DNA of 64,000 nt from the NCBI GenBank assembly GCA_964406575.1, contig CAYOSH010000010.1, positions 54,291-118,290 on the forward strand. The letters run 5' to 3'. The notes under the pieces were generated by a model. The model was not told the origin of the DNA, did not search any database, and saw only the letters and a program-made list of their open reading frames with translations. The position numbers and the translations under genes are program-made. The first letter of the stretch is position 1; each line of letters opens with the position of its first letter. This DNA comes from WTAW01 sp964406575. GTDB lineage: Bacteria; Acidobacteriota; Aminicenantia; Aminicenantales; Aminicenantaceae. Shown here piece by piece: positions 41,177 through 49,161 of the stretch.

Positions 41177-42022
41177 ATGAAAAAATATCAACTCACCACA
41201 ATTTTAATCGTTTTCCTGTTCCTCGCAGGAACATTGGCTTTCACCCAGGAAGTAAAAACCGACAGGGCCACGGTGTCCTTCAGCAATCCCTCGAAGCCAG
41301 GCTTTGTCGAGGCCTCCGTCTACAATGGAAGCGTCATCGTCCGGGGATACGAAGGTAAAGAGGTCATCGTCGAGGCAAAGATCCGCGAACGGCTGGTCAG
41401 CCAAGAGAAAGAAGAGGGCGTAAGTGAAAAAGCAAAAGGCATGCGCCGGATCCAGGCATCTTCAGGGACGGGACTGGAAGTCGAAGAAGAAGGAAACGAG
41501 ATCAGGATCGATGTTTCTTCCATGAAGCAAACTATAGACCTCACGATCCAGGTGCCCTTCAACACCTCGATGGAGATCGGTTCGTACAACAACGGAGAAG
41601 TTCTCATAGAGAACATCAATGGCGCAATCGAAGCGAACAACTACAACGGCAAATTGACTCTTAAAGGGATATCCGGTTCTGTGGTGGCCAACACCTATAA
41701 TGGACAGGTGAATGTCAGCTTTACAAAGATCGATCCGGATAAGCCCATGTCTTTCAGCACGTGGAACGGAGATGTCGACGTCACTTTTCCGCCGACATTC
41801 AAAGCAAACGTCAAAATGAAATCCGAGATGGGCGATGTCTACAGCGACTTCGACATCCAGTTGGTACAGGCGCCGCAAAAAGTCGTCGAAGACGAACGCG
41901 GTGAGGGTGGCGGATACAAGATCAGCTTCGAGAAAGCCATCGTAGGCACCATCAGTGGAGGTGGACCTGAATACCAGTTCACCACCTACCACGGCGACAT
42001 CTTCATCCGGAAAGCGAAATAG
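41177..42022 (+). CDS. DUF4097 beta-helical envelope protein (2)
   Basis: 281 residues, paralogue of the gene before it. Signal peptide MKKYQLTTILIVFLFLAGTL. Repeats: GFVEASVYNGSVIVRGYEGK, TSMEIGSYNNGEVLIENING, AIEANNYNGKLTLKGISGSV, VANTYNGQVNVSFTKI, each carrying the Tyr/Asn-Gly turn of the family. The pair ends in the intrinsic terminator at 42095. It probably works with its neighbour and the HEAT-containing anti-sigma factor in an envelope response. Confidence 0.85.
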   Translation: MKKYQLTTILIVFLFLAGTLAFTQEVKTDRATVSFSNPSKPGFVEASVYNGSVIVRGYEGKEVIVEAKIRERLVSQEKEEGVSEKAKGMRRIQASSGTGLEVEEEGNEIRIDVSSMKQTIDLTIQVPFNTSMEIGSYNNGEVLIENINGAIEANNYNGKLTLKGISGSVVANTYNGQVNVSFTKIDPDKPMSFSTWNGDVDVTFPPTFKANVKMKSEMGDVYSDFDIQLVQAPQKVVEDERGEGGGYKISFEKAIVGTISGGGPEYQFTTYHGDIFIRKAK

Positions 42023-42094
42023 CCACAGTCCGTCAATTGTTCGGACGGAAGTAGGCCGTTAATCCAGCCGAACAGAATAAAGAAATTGACTCGA

Positions 42095-42120
42095 GGGCCT
42101 CGAAAGAGGCCCTTTTTTTT
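42095..42120 (+). terminator. Strong intrinsic terminator of the ECF operon
   Basis: Perfect 7-bp stem GGGCCTC / GAGGCCC with a GAAA loop, followed by eight Ts, 73 bp after the last DUF4097 stop. Confidence 0.95.
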
Positions 42121-42213
42121 GGCAGGACATCTTAGGGGAGATGTTTTTGGGAGGCCACAAACGCGCAGTTGTCTGTTGCCGGATTCAGCAAAATAGGTTC
42201 AGCTGATACTCGT

Positions 42214-45200
42214 TTAGGCCCTTCCGCGTAAATAGGCAACCATTTTAGGCACAGCTAAAGGGACAACATCGGGCAGCATATGGGGCATCAGGTTGTCCAT
42301 CACTATGGGCATCATATCCGGCATCTGCTCTTCCATGTAATCGGGCATGGGGATCAGGCCGGCCACTCTCGACAGCATCGTCGGCATCACTTTGGGCATC
42401 ATCCCGGGGAGGAGCTTGGGGAATAGGACCGGGAACACCGGCTTCATCAGAGCAAACATCGCATCGCCGAAAAAACCCATTTTTCCGATAACGCGCATCA
42501 TCTTACCCATACCAAAGGGCATGGCATCCAGCATTTCAGGCCACATCGTATCCATCAGGTCGGCGAATCCTTTCGGGGTCATAAGAGCGATCATACCTTC
42601 GAATACTGCCCATTGTCTCGCTACTTCAGGGCTTGGGTCGTTGAACTCTTTACCAAGACCTTTACAGGCAAACGCCGCCAGATCGCCAATATCCACTGGA
42701 ACGCCCTTTTTATCCTTTGTTACGCGCAGCTGGAACTCACAGCACGGGCACAGGCCCAAGACAGTGTCTGCCTGAATATCGACGGCCTCCGAAAGGCGCG
42801 ATTCTCCGATGTCTGCGGCGATAGGCGGATCCTTAATCAAGGTGAGAACGCTTCCACAGCAGTGTCCTTCTGCGCGGTTATGGGCCATTTCCTCAAATTG
42901 GACACCGGGGATGGCCCTGATCAGCTCACGCGGTTCCTCATAAACACCCGAGACCCGTCCGATGTGACAGGAATCATGCCAGGTGACCTTTTTCTTGATG
43001 GGGTGCGTAAATTTAAATTCCCCGTTTTTAATCTTTTCTGCAACCACTTCGCTGTAGTGTTTGGCGGTGATGCCGTAATCTATCCCGAGTTTTTTCGCCC
43101 AGTCGGCATAGTTGTGCCGCCACATCATGTCACAGGCCGGACAGGAGGAGATGACCGTATCAGCTCCTGAAGCCTTGACCGCCTCGATGTTCTTCCTCAT
43201 GATCAACTCAAAAGTGTCCCATTTACCCGCGACAAGCATAGGAGTCCCGCAGCAGTTTTCAACATTTCCAAGATAAGAAAAATCAACTCCAGCCGCATCG
43301 AGAAGAGTTGCCGTGGCCTTGCCGATATCATTCTCCACATAGGATGCCGTACAACCCACAAAATACACATTTTTGCTCTTTGTGCCGGGTCCGTGTTTTT
43401 GCTTAAGCTCCTCGGGGAACCATTCGGACCGGTTCTTCCTGTATCCAGCCCAGATATTTCCCTCTGCGTGGAGAGCAGCGTCCATCATCTCGAAAGGCGG
43501 AAAAGTCATCTTTTTATCATCGTTAATCAGCTTGCCCCGAAGCTTCATCCAGGACGGTTCGATGGGCAGAGCGGCGGAACAGCGCAGGTTACAGAACTCA
43601 CAGGTGGTGCAGACCAGCATTGTGTCCACCATGAACTGGTCCCATTGCTGTCGCCCCTCCATGTACTCTCTCAGCCAGTACCATTTGCCGCGCGGCGATT
43701 GACTCTCCCAGCCCCGGCCGAAGAACTGGTCGCACTCGTCGAGGCAGTATCCGCACTGGGAACACCCATAGGCGTACCAGGCAACATCGGGGGGGATGCC
43801 GCGAACCGGCTTTTCAAAGCGCTCTCCCACCTGGGTGACCACGCTGTTCCCTAAAGGCCGAGCCATCGGTTCAAAGACACTGACCAGGTTCACAGCTCTG
43901 GCGACGAGGCTTGGTCCGACAACTTTATCTGGATTCAGGATCTTCTTAGGATCTACTTTTTTCTTATGAGCTTTGAGCCGTTTAGCTCTGTCTTTCCCCA
44001 TGATACTTTTGATCCTCCCGGTGAAATACAGGCCCGTGGAGTAGGGCCGGCCTCCATGCTTTCTGGCGATTTTCATGATCGTCAGTACGAGTCCGAACAC
44101 AAAATTGTAGGAGAATTTTCTCTGGTCGCTGGGAATGAAGCCCAGGATGACAACTTCAGGTTTTCCATCTTTACCTTTCTTTATAATGACACCCTCTTTA
44201 ACGACAGGCTGATTCACTTTATCTTCGATCTCTTCCATCACATTCCCCAGTTTATCCAGAGGAACGACGACTTCGGCAGGGACAAGGGAAGGGCCCAATC
44301 TCTTGACTATCATCAATTTGAATCTGTTGTCCCACTCGTGGTCGGCGATCTCCGGCTTGAGGATCTCGCCCTCGCAGCGCTTCACGATCTCGGGCAACTT
44401 GGGAACGATCTTTTCCCGGTCGGCCTCACGGAAGGCAATAGTAGCAATATAAGCTGCGGGCAGAATGACCTTGGGCTCGACGGGGTGGCCCAAATGTGTC
44501 ATCAAAGGTGCACGGTTCTTCATCTCGGCCATACGGGGGTTGATAAAGACGAGAGACCAGATCGGCAGGTCTTGTTCGACAAATTCCTCAAAAATTCGGG
44601 AGAGCTTGTAGGCATCGGGACAAGCAATGGATGCGACGCCGATATCGGCCAGCTTCTGGATGCGGATGGTCATCTGGCTGATGATCCCTGTGGTGCCTTC
44701 GGCATCGGCGATCATATCCAGCTCATCACCCGTATAGTCTTTGACCTCTCCATCGGGAAGCACCAGCCTGGCACTCTCTACATTTTCCGAAAACCAGCCG
44801 TACTCGTAGGAACCGAGGCCAGCGCCTCCCTGAGCCAACCATCCGCCTGCAGAAGAGGAAGGATAACTTGTGGGATAGAGCCGGATTGTCAAACCTTCGG
44901 GTTTGAGCTTTTTATCAAGCTGTTCCCATGTAATGCCTGGTTGAACGGTGACTTTTTCACCAGTCTTGTCGATGGAGAGAAGCTCTTTCATCCTGTAAAA
45001 ATCCACGACGATTCCTTTGCGGGTCGGTATGATGCCACCGTATCCCGATGAGCCTTTGCCTCTGGGAGTCAAGGGGATCCTGTGCTTTTGCGCCCATCGA
45101 AGCAGATCGACCAGTTCCTCCTCATTACGGGGTTGAACAACCGCATGGGGGATGGTATTCCCGATCAAAGGCTTGAATAAGCCTGCTATTGCAGCGATGT

Positions 45201-45297
45201 CATGGGAGTAGAGCAGCCTCTCGGTTTTGTTGAAATTGACGCGTTCCCCAAATTTCTCCTGTAGCCACTCCTTATTCTTTTCGGTAAGCTTGGCCAT
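42214..45297 (-). CDS. FAD / 4Fe-4S / CCG-domain oxidoreductase with Met-Pro-rich tail
   Basis: 1027 residues, cytoplasmic. AAGGAGG precedes the ATG. Order: FAD_binding_4 domain (about 50-220, RGKGSSGYGG, SYPSSSAGGWLAQGGAG), FAD-oxidase C domain, two ferredoxin-type clusters (Cys512, 515, 518, 522 and Cys563, 566, 569, 573), then two CCG domains (NCCGTPM, HCCGSVL) as in HdrD/GlpC. It resembles D-lactate or glycolate dehydrogenase-like fusions feeding electrons to quinone or heterodisulfide. Residues 902-1027 are unusual: 25 Met in 126 residues by my count, with repeated MP/MPD turns. An inverted repeat lies upstream (45372). Confidence 0.88.
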   Translation of the reverse strand: MAKLTEKNKEWLQEKFGERVNFNKTERLLYSHDIAAIAGLFKPLIGNTIPHAVVQPRNEEELVDLLRWAQKHRIPLTPRGKGSSGYGGIIPTRKGIVVDFYRMKELLSIDKTGEKVTVQPGITWEQLDKKLKPEGLTIRLYPTSYPSSSAGGWLAQGGAGLGSYEYGWFSENVESARLVLPDGEVKDYTGDELDMIADAEGTTGIISQMTIRIQKLADIGVASIACPDAYKLSRIFEEFVEQDLPIWSLVFINPRMAEMKNRAPLMTHLGHPVEPKVILPAAYIATIAFREADREKIVPKLPEIVKRCEGEILKPEIADHEWDNRFKLMIVKRLGPSLVPAEVVVPLDKLGNVMEEIEDKVNQPVVKEGVIIKKGKDGKPEVVILGFIPSDQRKFSYNFVFGLVLTIMKIARKHGGRPYSTGLYFTGRIKSIMGKDRAKRLKAHKKKVDPKKILNPDKVVGPSLVARAVNLVSVFEPMARPLGNSVVTQVGERFEKPVRGIPPDVAWYAYGCSQCGYCLDECDQFFGRGWESQSPRGKWYWLREYMEGRQQWDQFMVDTMLVCTTCEFCNLRCSAALPIEPSWMKLRGKLINDDKKMTFPPFEMMDAALHAEGNIWAGYRKNRSEWFPEELKQKHGPGTKSKNVYFVGCTASYVENDIGKATATLLDAAGVDFSYLGNVENCCGTPMLVAGKWDTFELIMRKNIEAVKASGADTVISSCPACDMMWRHNYADWAKKLGIDYGITAKHYSEVVAEKIKNGEFKFTHPIKKKVTWHDSCHIGRVSGVYEEPRELIRAIPGVQFEEMAHNRAEGHCCGSVLTLIKDPPIAADIGESRLSEAVDIQADTVLGLCPCCEFQLRVTKDKKGVPVDIGDLAAFACKGLGKEFNDPSPEVARQWAVFEGMIALMTPKGFADLMDTMWPEMLDAMPFGMGKMMRVIGKMGFFGDAMFALMKPVFPVLFPKLLPGMMPKVMPTMLSRVAGLIPMPDYMEEQMPDMMPIVMDNLMPHMLPDVVPLAVPKMVAYLRGRA

Positions 45298-45371
45298 AAC
45301 TGTCCCTCCTTAAAGGCAGCATCTTTCTATCAAAACTGCGGAGTTTTTTCAAATCGATCTTATATTCGAAT

Positions 45372-45392
45372 ATTAGAATATAGCATTCTAAT
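45372..45392. promoter_or_regulatory. Inverted repeat upstream of the FAD/FeS gene
   Basis: Perfect 8-bp arms ATTAGAAT and ATTCTAAT, spacer ATAGC, next to a TTCGAA palindrome, 75 bp upstream of the start codon. Candidate operator. The rest of 45298-45554 shows no gene. Confidence 0.45.
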
Positions 45393-45554
45393 AAAATCAA
45401 TTGAATTTATCAATACTCTCCTGACATTCCGGCTCAAGATTTAGGACTCGCTTGGCCGGACAATGATGACTTCAGTCATTCGAACACTCTATGTAGCCAA
45501 GGCCTTCATTCGGTCGGAATCGCCTGAAACATCAACGAATGCCCGATCCCGCAC

Positions 45555-46874
45555 CTAATCGAGGTTGTGCAAGCGAATGGCATTGTCACGCATGATTTTT
45601 TTTGCGATGAGCATAGCTTTGTCCTCGTCGATCTTGTTCAAATCGATGAGCCGAGAGAGGGCTGAATATAAGGCCCGTCTCGAGTTTTCGGCGGCAATCC
45701 AGAAAAAAACTGGAGATCCTGCATCGCTTCCGAACATGATCTTCTCGGAAGCTCCAGGGTAGGAAAGCCAGTCGAAGAGGATACTTGCCAGCTCATCTTC
45801 GTAGAGCATCCAATTCGCTGCAGAAAACTCTACGTATGCGTTTCTCTTTTCCAACATTGGTTTGAGCTTGTCTCCGAAGGGATAGCCGGTGTGCAGCATG
45901 AGGAATCGAGTCTTTTTGAATGTCATATCAGAGAAGACGCTTTCCAGATTCAATGGATTGGAGTCCAGATTTCTCAGGGTGGCGGTGGCGCCGAATCCAG
46001 TGTGAAAATGGACGGGGAGGTCGAGTTCAGCCGCTTTGAGAAAGATCTGCCTGGCTAAAAAATCCTGCAGTCTTTTGTACTCTTCCCAGCTTTTAACTTT
46101 TCCATCAGTCCCCTTTTTAAAAACGGCCGCGGCATCTTCCTCCTCAATCCTGTCAAACCAGAGAGTTCTGATGTAGGCACTGGCAACCTTGAGGGCTACA
46201 GCTTTGTTCTTCTTGTAGTCTGACAAGGTCCTGTCGATCAAAGCGATGTGGGAGGACAGATCTCTGACTTCGAGGCCATATTCCTGGGCCAGCTCTCCGT
46301 TCGCAGAAAAGTATCTCCTCATGGCTTCCTTTAATCCTGGGCTTATAGCTCTTATTTCTTCAGGGTCCAAAGGATACAAAAACATATCCACGAAGGGTAC
46401 CCAGAGGACACGCTCCTCATCTGCGGAGACAAGCGGATGTTCGGAGTTCGAAAAAACCCGTTCAATCCCGCACAGGTCGAGAATTTTATTAAACGCGTCC
46501 TTCTCCCCCTGCGCCCAGAATTTCTCTGACAATTTTCCCAATACCGGGATATCCTCTTCCAAAACGTCATCTCTGGTGTAACCGTAGATATCTCTGAGCG
46601 CAGCGGGCTGCAAAGTATCAAATACAGCAACCCTCTCTTTTGGTATGGGCCAGTAGGGCCTTCCAATCAAAGGCTCGAGCGTGGGGTAGGGATCTCTTGC
46701 AGAATACGCTCTATGCCCCAGGGCCGGGTGAGCATGAACATCGATGAACGCCGTCCCTTTGATCAGATTATGGAGTTCGGTGTATTTGATGGAGCTGTTC
46801 TCGCAAGAAGCAACGGCTATGGAGATGATTGCACACATAGAAACAAAAAAAATGTTTTTTGGAATAATTTTCAT
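45555..46874 (-). CDS. Lipoprotein amidohydrolase (metal-dependent hydrolase, Amidohydro_2-like)
   Basis: 439 residues. Lipobox SIAVASC puts the lipid on Cys24, so it is outer- or periplasm-facing. The TIM-barrel fold starts with IDVHAHP (His47, His49 metal ligands), followed by FHTGFGAT, LMLHTGYPFG and MFGSDAGSP, the later metal and base motifs of the amidohydrolase superfamily. GAGGTG stands upstream of the ATG. It lies 35 bp downstream of the epimerase on the same strand and is probably co-transcribed. The substrate may be an amino-acid or dipeptide derivative, but that is inferred from the neighbour only. Confidence 0.8.
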   Translation of the reverse strand: MKIIPKNIFFVSMCAIISIAVASCENSSIKYTELHNLIKGTAFIDVHAHPALGHRAYSARDPYPTLEPLIGRPYWPIPKERVAVFDTLQPAALRDIYGYTRDDVLEEDIPVLGKLSEKFWAQGEKDAFNKILDLCGIERVFSNSEHPLVSADEERVLWVPFVDMFLYPLDPEEIRAISPGLKEAMRRYFSANGELAQEYGLEVRDLSSHIALIDRTLSDYKKNKAVALKVASAYIRTLWFDRIEEEDAAAVFKKGTDGKVKSWEEYKRLQDFLARQIFLKAAELDLPVHFHTGFGATATLRNLDSNPLNLESVFSDMTFKKTRFLMLHTGYPFGDKLKPMLEKRNAYVEFSAANWMLYEDELASILFDWLSYPGASEKIMFGSDAGSPVFFWIAAENSRRALYSALSRLIDLNKIDEDKAMLIAKKIMRDNAIRLHNLD

Positions 46875-46909
46875 CCTTGCACCTCTTCCTCAAAAAAGAA
46901 AATTCTGTT

Positions 46910-48019
46910 TTATAAAGAAAAAATTTCGTGCTTCAGAGTTGCTTTTTTTATTCTTTCTTCTTGGGGATACACTCCGATACCAGGCGCTTGGGGCACCTCG
47001 ATCGTTCCCCGCGGAGTAATCTGTATAGGGGGCTCGATCAGATCCTGCTTGTAGTATCTTTTGCTCGCACTCAGGTCGTGAGGGAGAGAGAAATTGGAGA
47101 GGGTGGCCAGGTGGAGGTTGTGCGCTCGTCCGATCCCGGATTCCAGCATGCCGCCACACCAAACAGGGACATTTTTGGACTGGCAAAAATCATGGATCTT
47201 GATCGCCTCAACGATTCCTCCGACGCGCCCGACTTTGATGTTGATGATCCGGCAGCTCCCCATCTCCAAAGCCTTCCTGACTGTGTCACAAGACACGGCA
47301 CTCTCATCTAAACACAGAGGTGTTTTCATCTCTCTCTGTAGCCGGCTGTGATCCCATAGATCATAAGGAGGGAAGGGCTGTTCGACCATTAAAAGACCGA
47401 AATCATCAAGTCTTTTCAATGTCTCTATATCCTTGAGACTATAGGCGCCGTTGGCATCCACTTGAAGAGGAATGTCTGGGAATTTTTTTCTTACGTCCTC
47501 ACAGATCCGCACATCCCAGCCCGGTTTGATCTTAATTTTGATTCTCTGGTATCCCTCATCAAGAAAGGATTGGATCCGTTCGAGGAGCTCTGCTGTCGAA
47601 TCTTGAATTCCTACACTCACACCAGCGGCAATCTCGCATTTTTCGCCTCCATAGACCTCCCACAGAGGTTGATTTTTTCTTTTCGCGAATAAATCCCAGA
47701 GAGCCAATTCTAGCCCGGCTTTGGCCATAGGATGCCCCTTGAATGTTTGTACCTTTTTATAAAAATCTTGCGGATCAGTGATTCCGGATTCAAAAACCGC
47801 AGGAATCAAGAATTCTTTCAAGACGCTCCAGGCAGTGGATGTCGTTTCGTAACTGTAGAGAGGGATCTGGTCGGCGACGACTTCCCCATACCCAAATTCT
47901 GCTTCGGAAAGGACCTTGACGATGATGAAGGTCCGGCTCTCTTCGCGGCCGAAACTCGTTTCAAAATGATGGACATACGGCATCTCCAACAACGACAGCT
48001 CGACTCTCTCTATCTTCAT
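46910..48019 (-). CDS. Enolase-superfamily epimerase/racemase (OSBS/NSAR/dipeptide-epimerase-like)
   Basis: 369 residues from ATG at 48019 with GGAGATAAGGG upstream; an ATG at 48088 adds an unlikely tail. The catalytic set of the MLE subgroup is complete: Lys163/Lys165 in KIKIKPG, Asp188 in VDAN, Glu213 in VEQPF, Asp238 in LDES and Lys262 in INIKVGR. The C-terminal GGMLESGIGRAHNL matches o-succinylbenzoate synthase and N-acylamino acid racemase proteins. No men genes are nearby, so racemisation of N-acyl amino acids or dipeptides is likelier than menaquinone synthesis. It is 35 bp upstream of the amidohydrolase. Confidence 0.87.
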   Translation of the reverse strand: MKIERVELSLLEMPYVHHFETSFGREESRTFIIVKVLSEAEFGYGEVVADQIPLYSYETTSTAWSVLKEFLIPAVFESGITDPQDFYKKVQTFKGHPMAKAGLELALWDLFAKRKNQPLWEVYGGEKCEIAAGVSVGIQDSTAELLERIQSFLDEGYQRIKIKIKPGWDVRICEDVRKKFPDIPLQVDANGAYSLKDIETLKRLDDFGLLMVEQPFPPYDLWDHSRLQREMKTPLCLDESAVSCDTVRKALEMGSCRIINIKVGRVGGIVEAIKIHDFCQSKNVPVWCGGMLESGIGRAHNLHLATLSNFSLPHDLSASKRYYKQDLIEPPIQITPRGTIEVPQAPGIGVYPQEERIKKATLKHEIFSL

Positions 48020-48167
48020 GTCCCTTATCTCCAGCTCTGAATTCCGAATATATAGTGAGAATTGTATAACAAATCCCGCGACTCTCAAAATACAGTTTTT
48101 TAAAAGTGCCGGGTATTTTTTTATTCGGCTCGTTGGAGAAGCAAATTTTTCTTATGTGTCTTTTGAG

Positions 48168-48188
48168 AAAAGGGGACAATCCCCTTTA
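48168..48188 (-). terminator. Hairpin terminator after the GT2 gene
   Basis: GGGGA, CAA, TCCCC with AAAA and TTT flanks directly after the stop of the minus-strand gene. Same core as the terminator at 9140. Confidence 0.65.
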
Positions 48189-48962
48189 TTAATAGGGGAA
48201 GGGTCCGATCCTCTCTCCTTTTCTCCAGATCTCCTTCAGCTTGGAATAACGGACAAATACGGAATAACCGTGAAGAGTGGCAATGACAAAACCAGCGAAG
48301 CCGTCCAAAAAGCCCGCTCTCCAGATATATGACTTCAGGAAATTGAGAAAAGGGACAATCGCCAGGTGATACCAGCGGCATTTTATCTTCTTGGCATACA
48401 ATTTTTGAGCACCGAGGTCAGAAAATGTCTGGATCCGCTCAAGATGGTCCCCAATATCCCGGTAGGTGAAATGATGGAGTGAACCCTTGAGCGCATTGAC
48501 CTTTCCCTCGATGACCAGGGCTTCATGCACGTACTCTCCCTCCCAACGGGCCTTGTCCTTGCGGAACAATCGAAGTTTTCTATCGGGATACCATCCGGAA
48601 TGGCGGATCCAGCGTCCAAGATAAAATGTCTGCCGGGGCATGGAAAAACCAGAACACTCCGGTTCTTCTTCTTTCAACTGGAGGATCTCATCCCGAAGCT
48701 CCGGAGAAACTCTCTCATCAGCATCCAGCGAGAGGACCCACGGGAAAGAGGCTTTGCTGTTCCCGAAATTCTTCTGGTCGGCGAAGTTGGTCCATTTCCT
48801 CTGGAAAACACGATCGGTGTACTTTTTCGCGAGCTTTACCGTATCGTCGTCGCTGAAGCGGTCCACCACGACGATCTCAGAGGCGATGTCATTCACGCTT
48901 CTCAGAGCAGGCTCCAGCCTTTTTTCTTCGTTATAAGTGATGATCACGACGGAGATATCCAT
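48189..48962 (-). CDS. Family 2 glycosyltransferase (WaaE/KdtX-like)
   Basis: 257 residues. ISVVIITYNEEKRLEPALRS (GT-A start), VVDRFSDDDT (nucleotide site), LSLDADERV (the catalytic/metal acidic motif), then GRWIRHSGWYPDRKLRLFRK and EGEYVHEALV, the block shared with WaaE-type lipopolysaccharide core glucosyltransferases. The C-terminus has a hydrophobic segment (about 205-235) that may anchor it to the membrane. It is upstream of the epimerase, but the hairpin at 48168-48188 lies between them. It probably adds a sugar to lipopolysaccharide core or a similar glycolipid. Confidence 0.87.
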   Translation of the reverse strand: MDISVVIITYNEEKRLEPALRSVNDIASEIVVVDRFSDDDTVKLAKKYTDRVFQRKWTNFADQKNFGNSKASFPWVLSLDADERVSPELRDEILQLKEEEPECSGFSMPRQTFYLGRWIRHSGWYPDRKLRLFRKDKARWEGEYVHEALVIEGKVNALKGSLHHFTYRDIGDHLERIQTFSDLGAQKLYAKKIKCRWYHLAIVPFLNFLKSYIWRAGFLDGFAGFVIATLHGYSVFVRYSKLKEIWRKGERIGPFPY

Positions 48963-49023
48963 TTTTTTTATAATATCACAAACTCGGTTCTCAACTCTAC
49001 AGCTCAGAATATGATTGAGACAC

Positions 49024-49153
49024 CCCTAAATCCGCGATCGTATGAGCACCAGTTGCGTAATTGAGTGTCCCCATTGTGTGATCGAATCCCTGCCCGTTTG
49101 AGCCATGTGGTGGGGGCGTCTTTGGTGAGAACGGGTTGAGGCTCGATTTAGGG
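49024..49153 (+). repeat. Family B element, long copy
   Basis: In the 48963-49161 gap. Bounded by perfect 9-bp inverted repeats CCCTAAATC (49024-49032) and GATTTAGGG (49145-49153). The left half reads CCGCGATCGTATGAGCACC and then GTGTCCCCATTG, aligning with the element at 1716. The long palindrome of that copy is not kept here. Confidence 0.65.
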
Positions 49154-49161
49154 TCTCGGGA

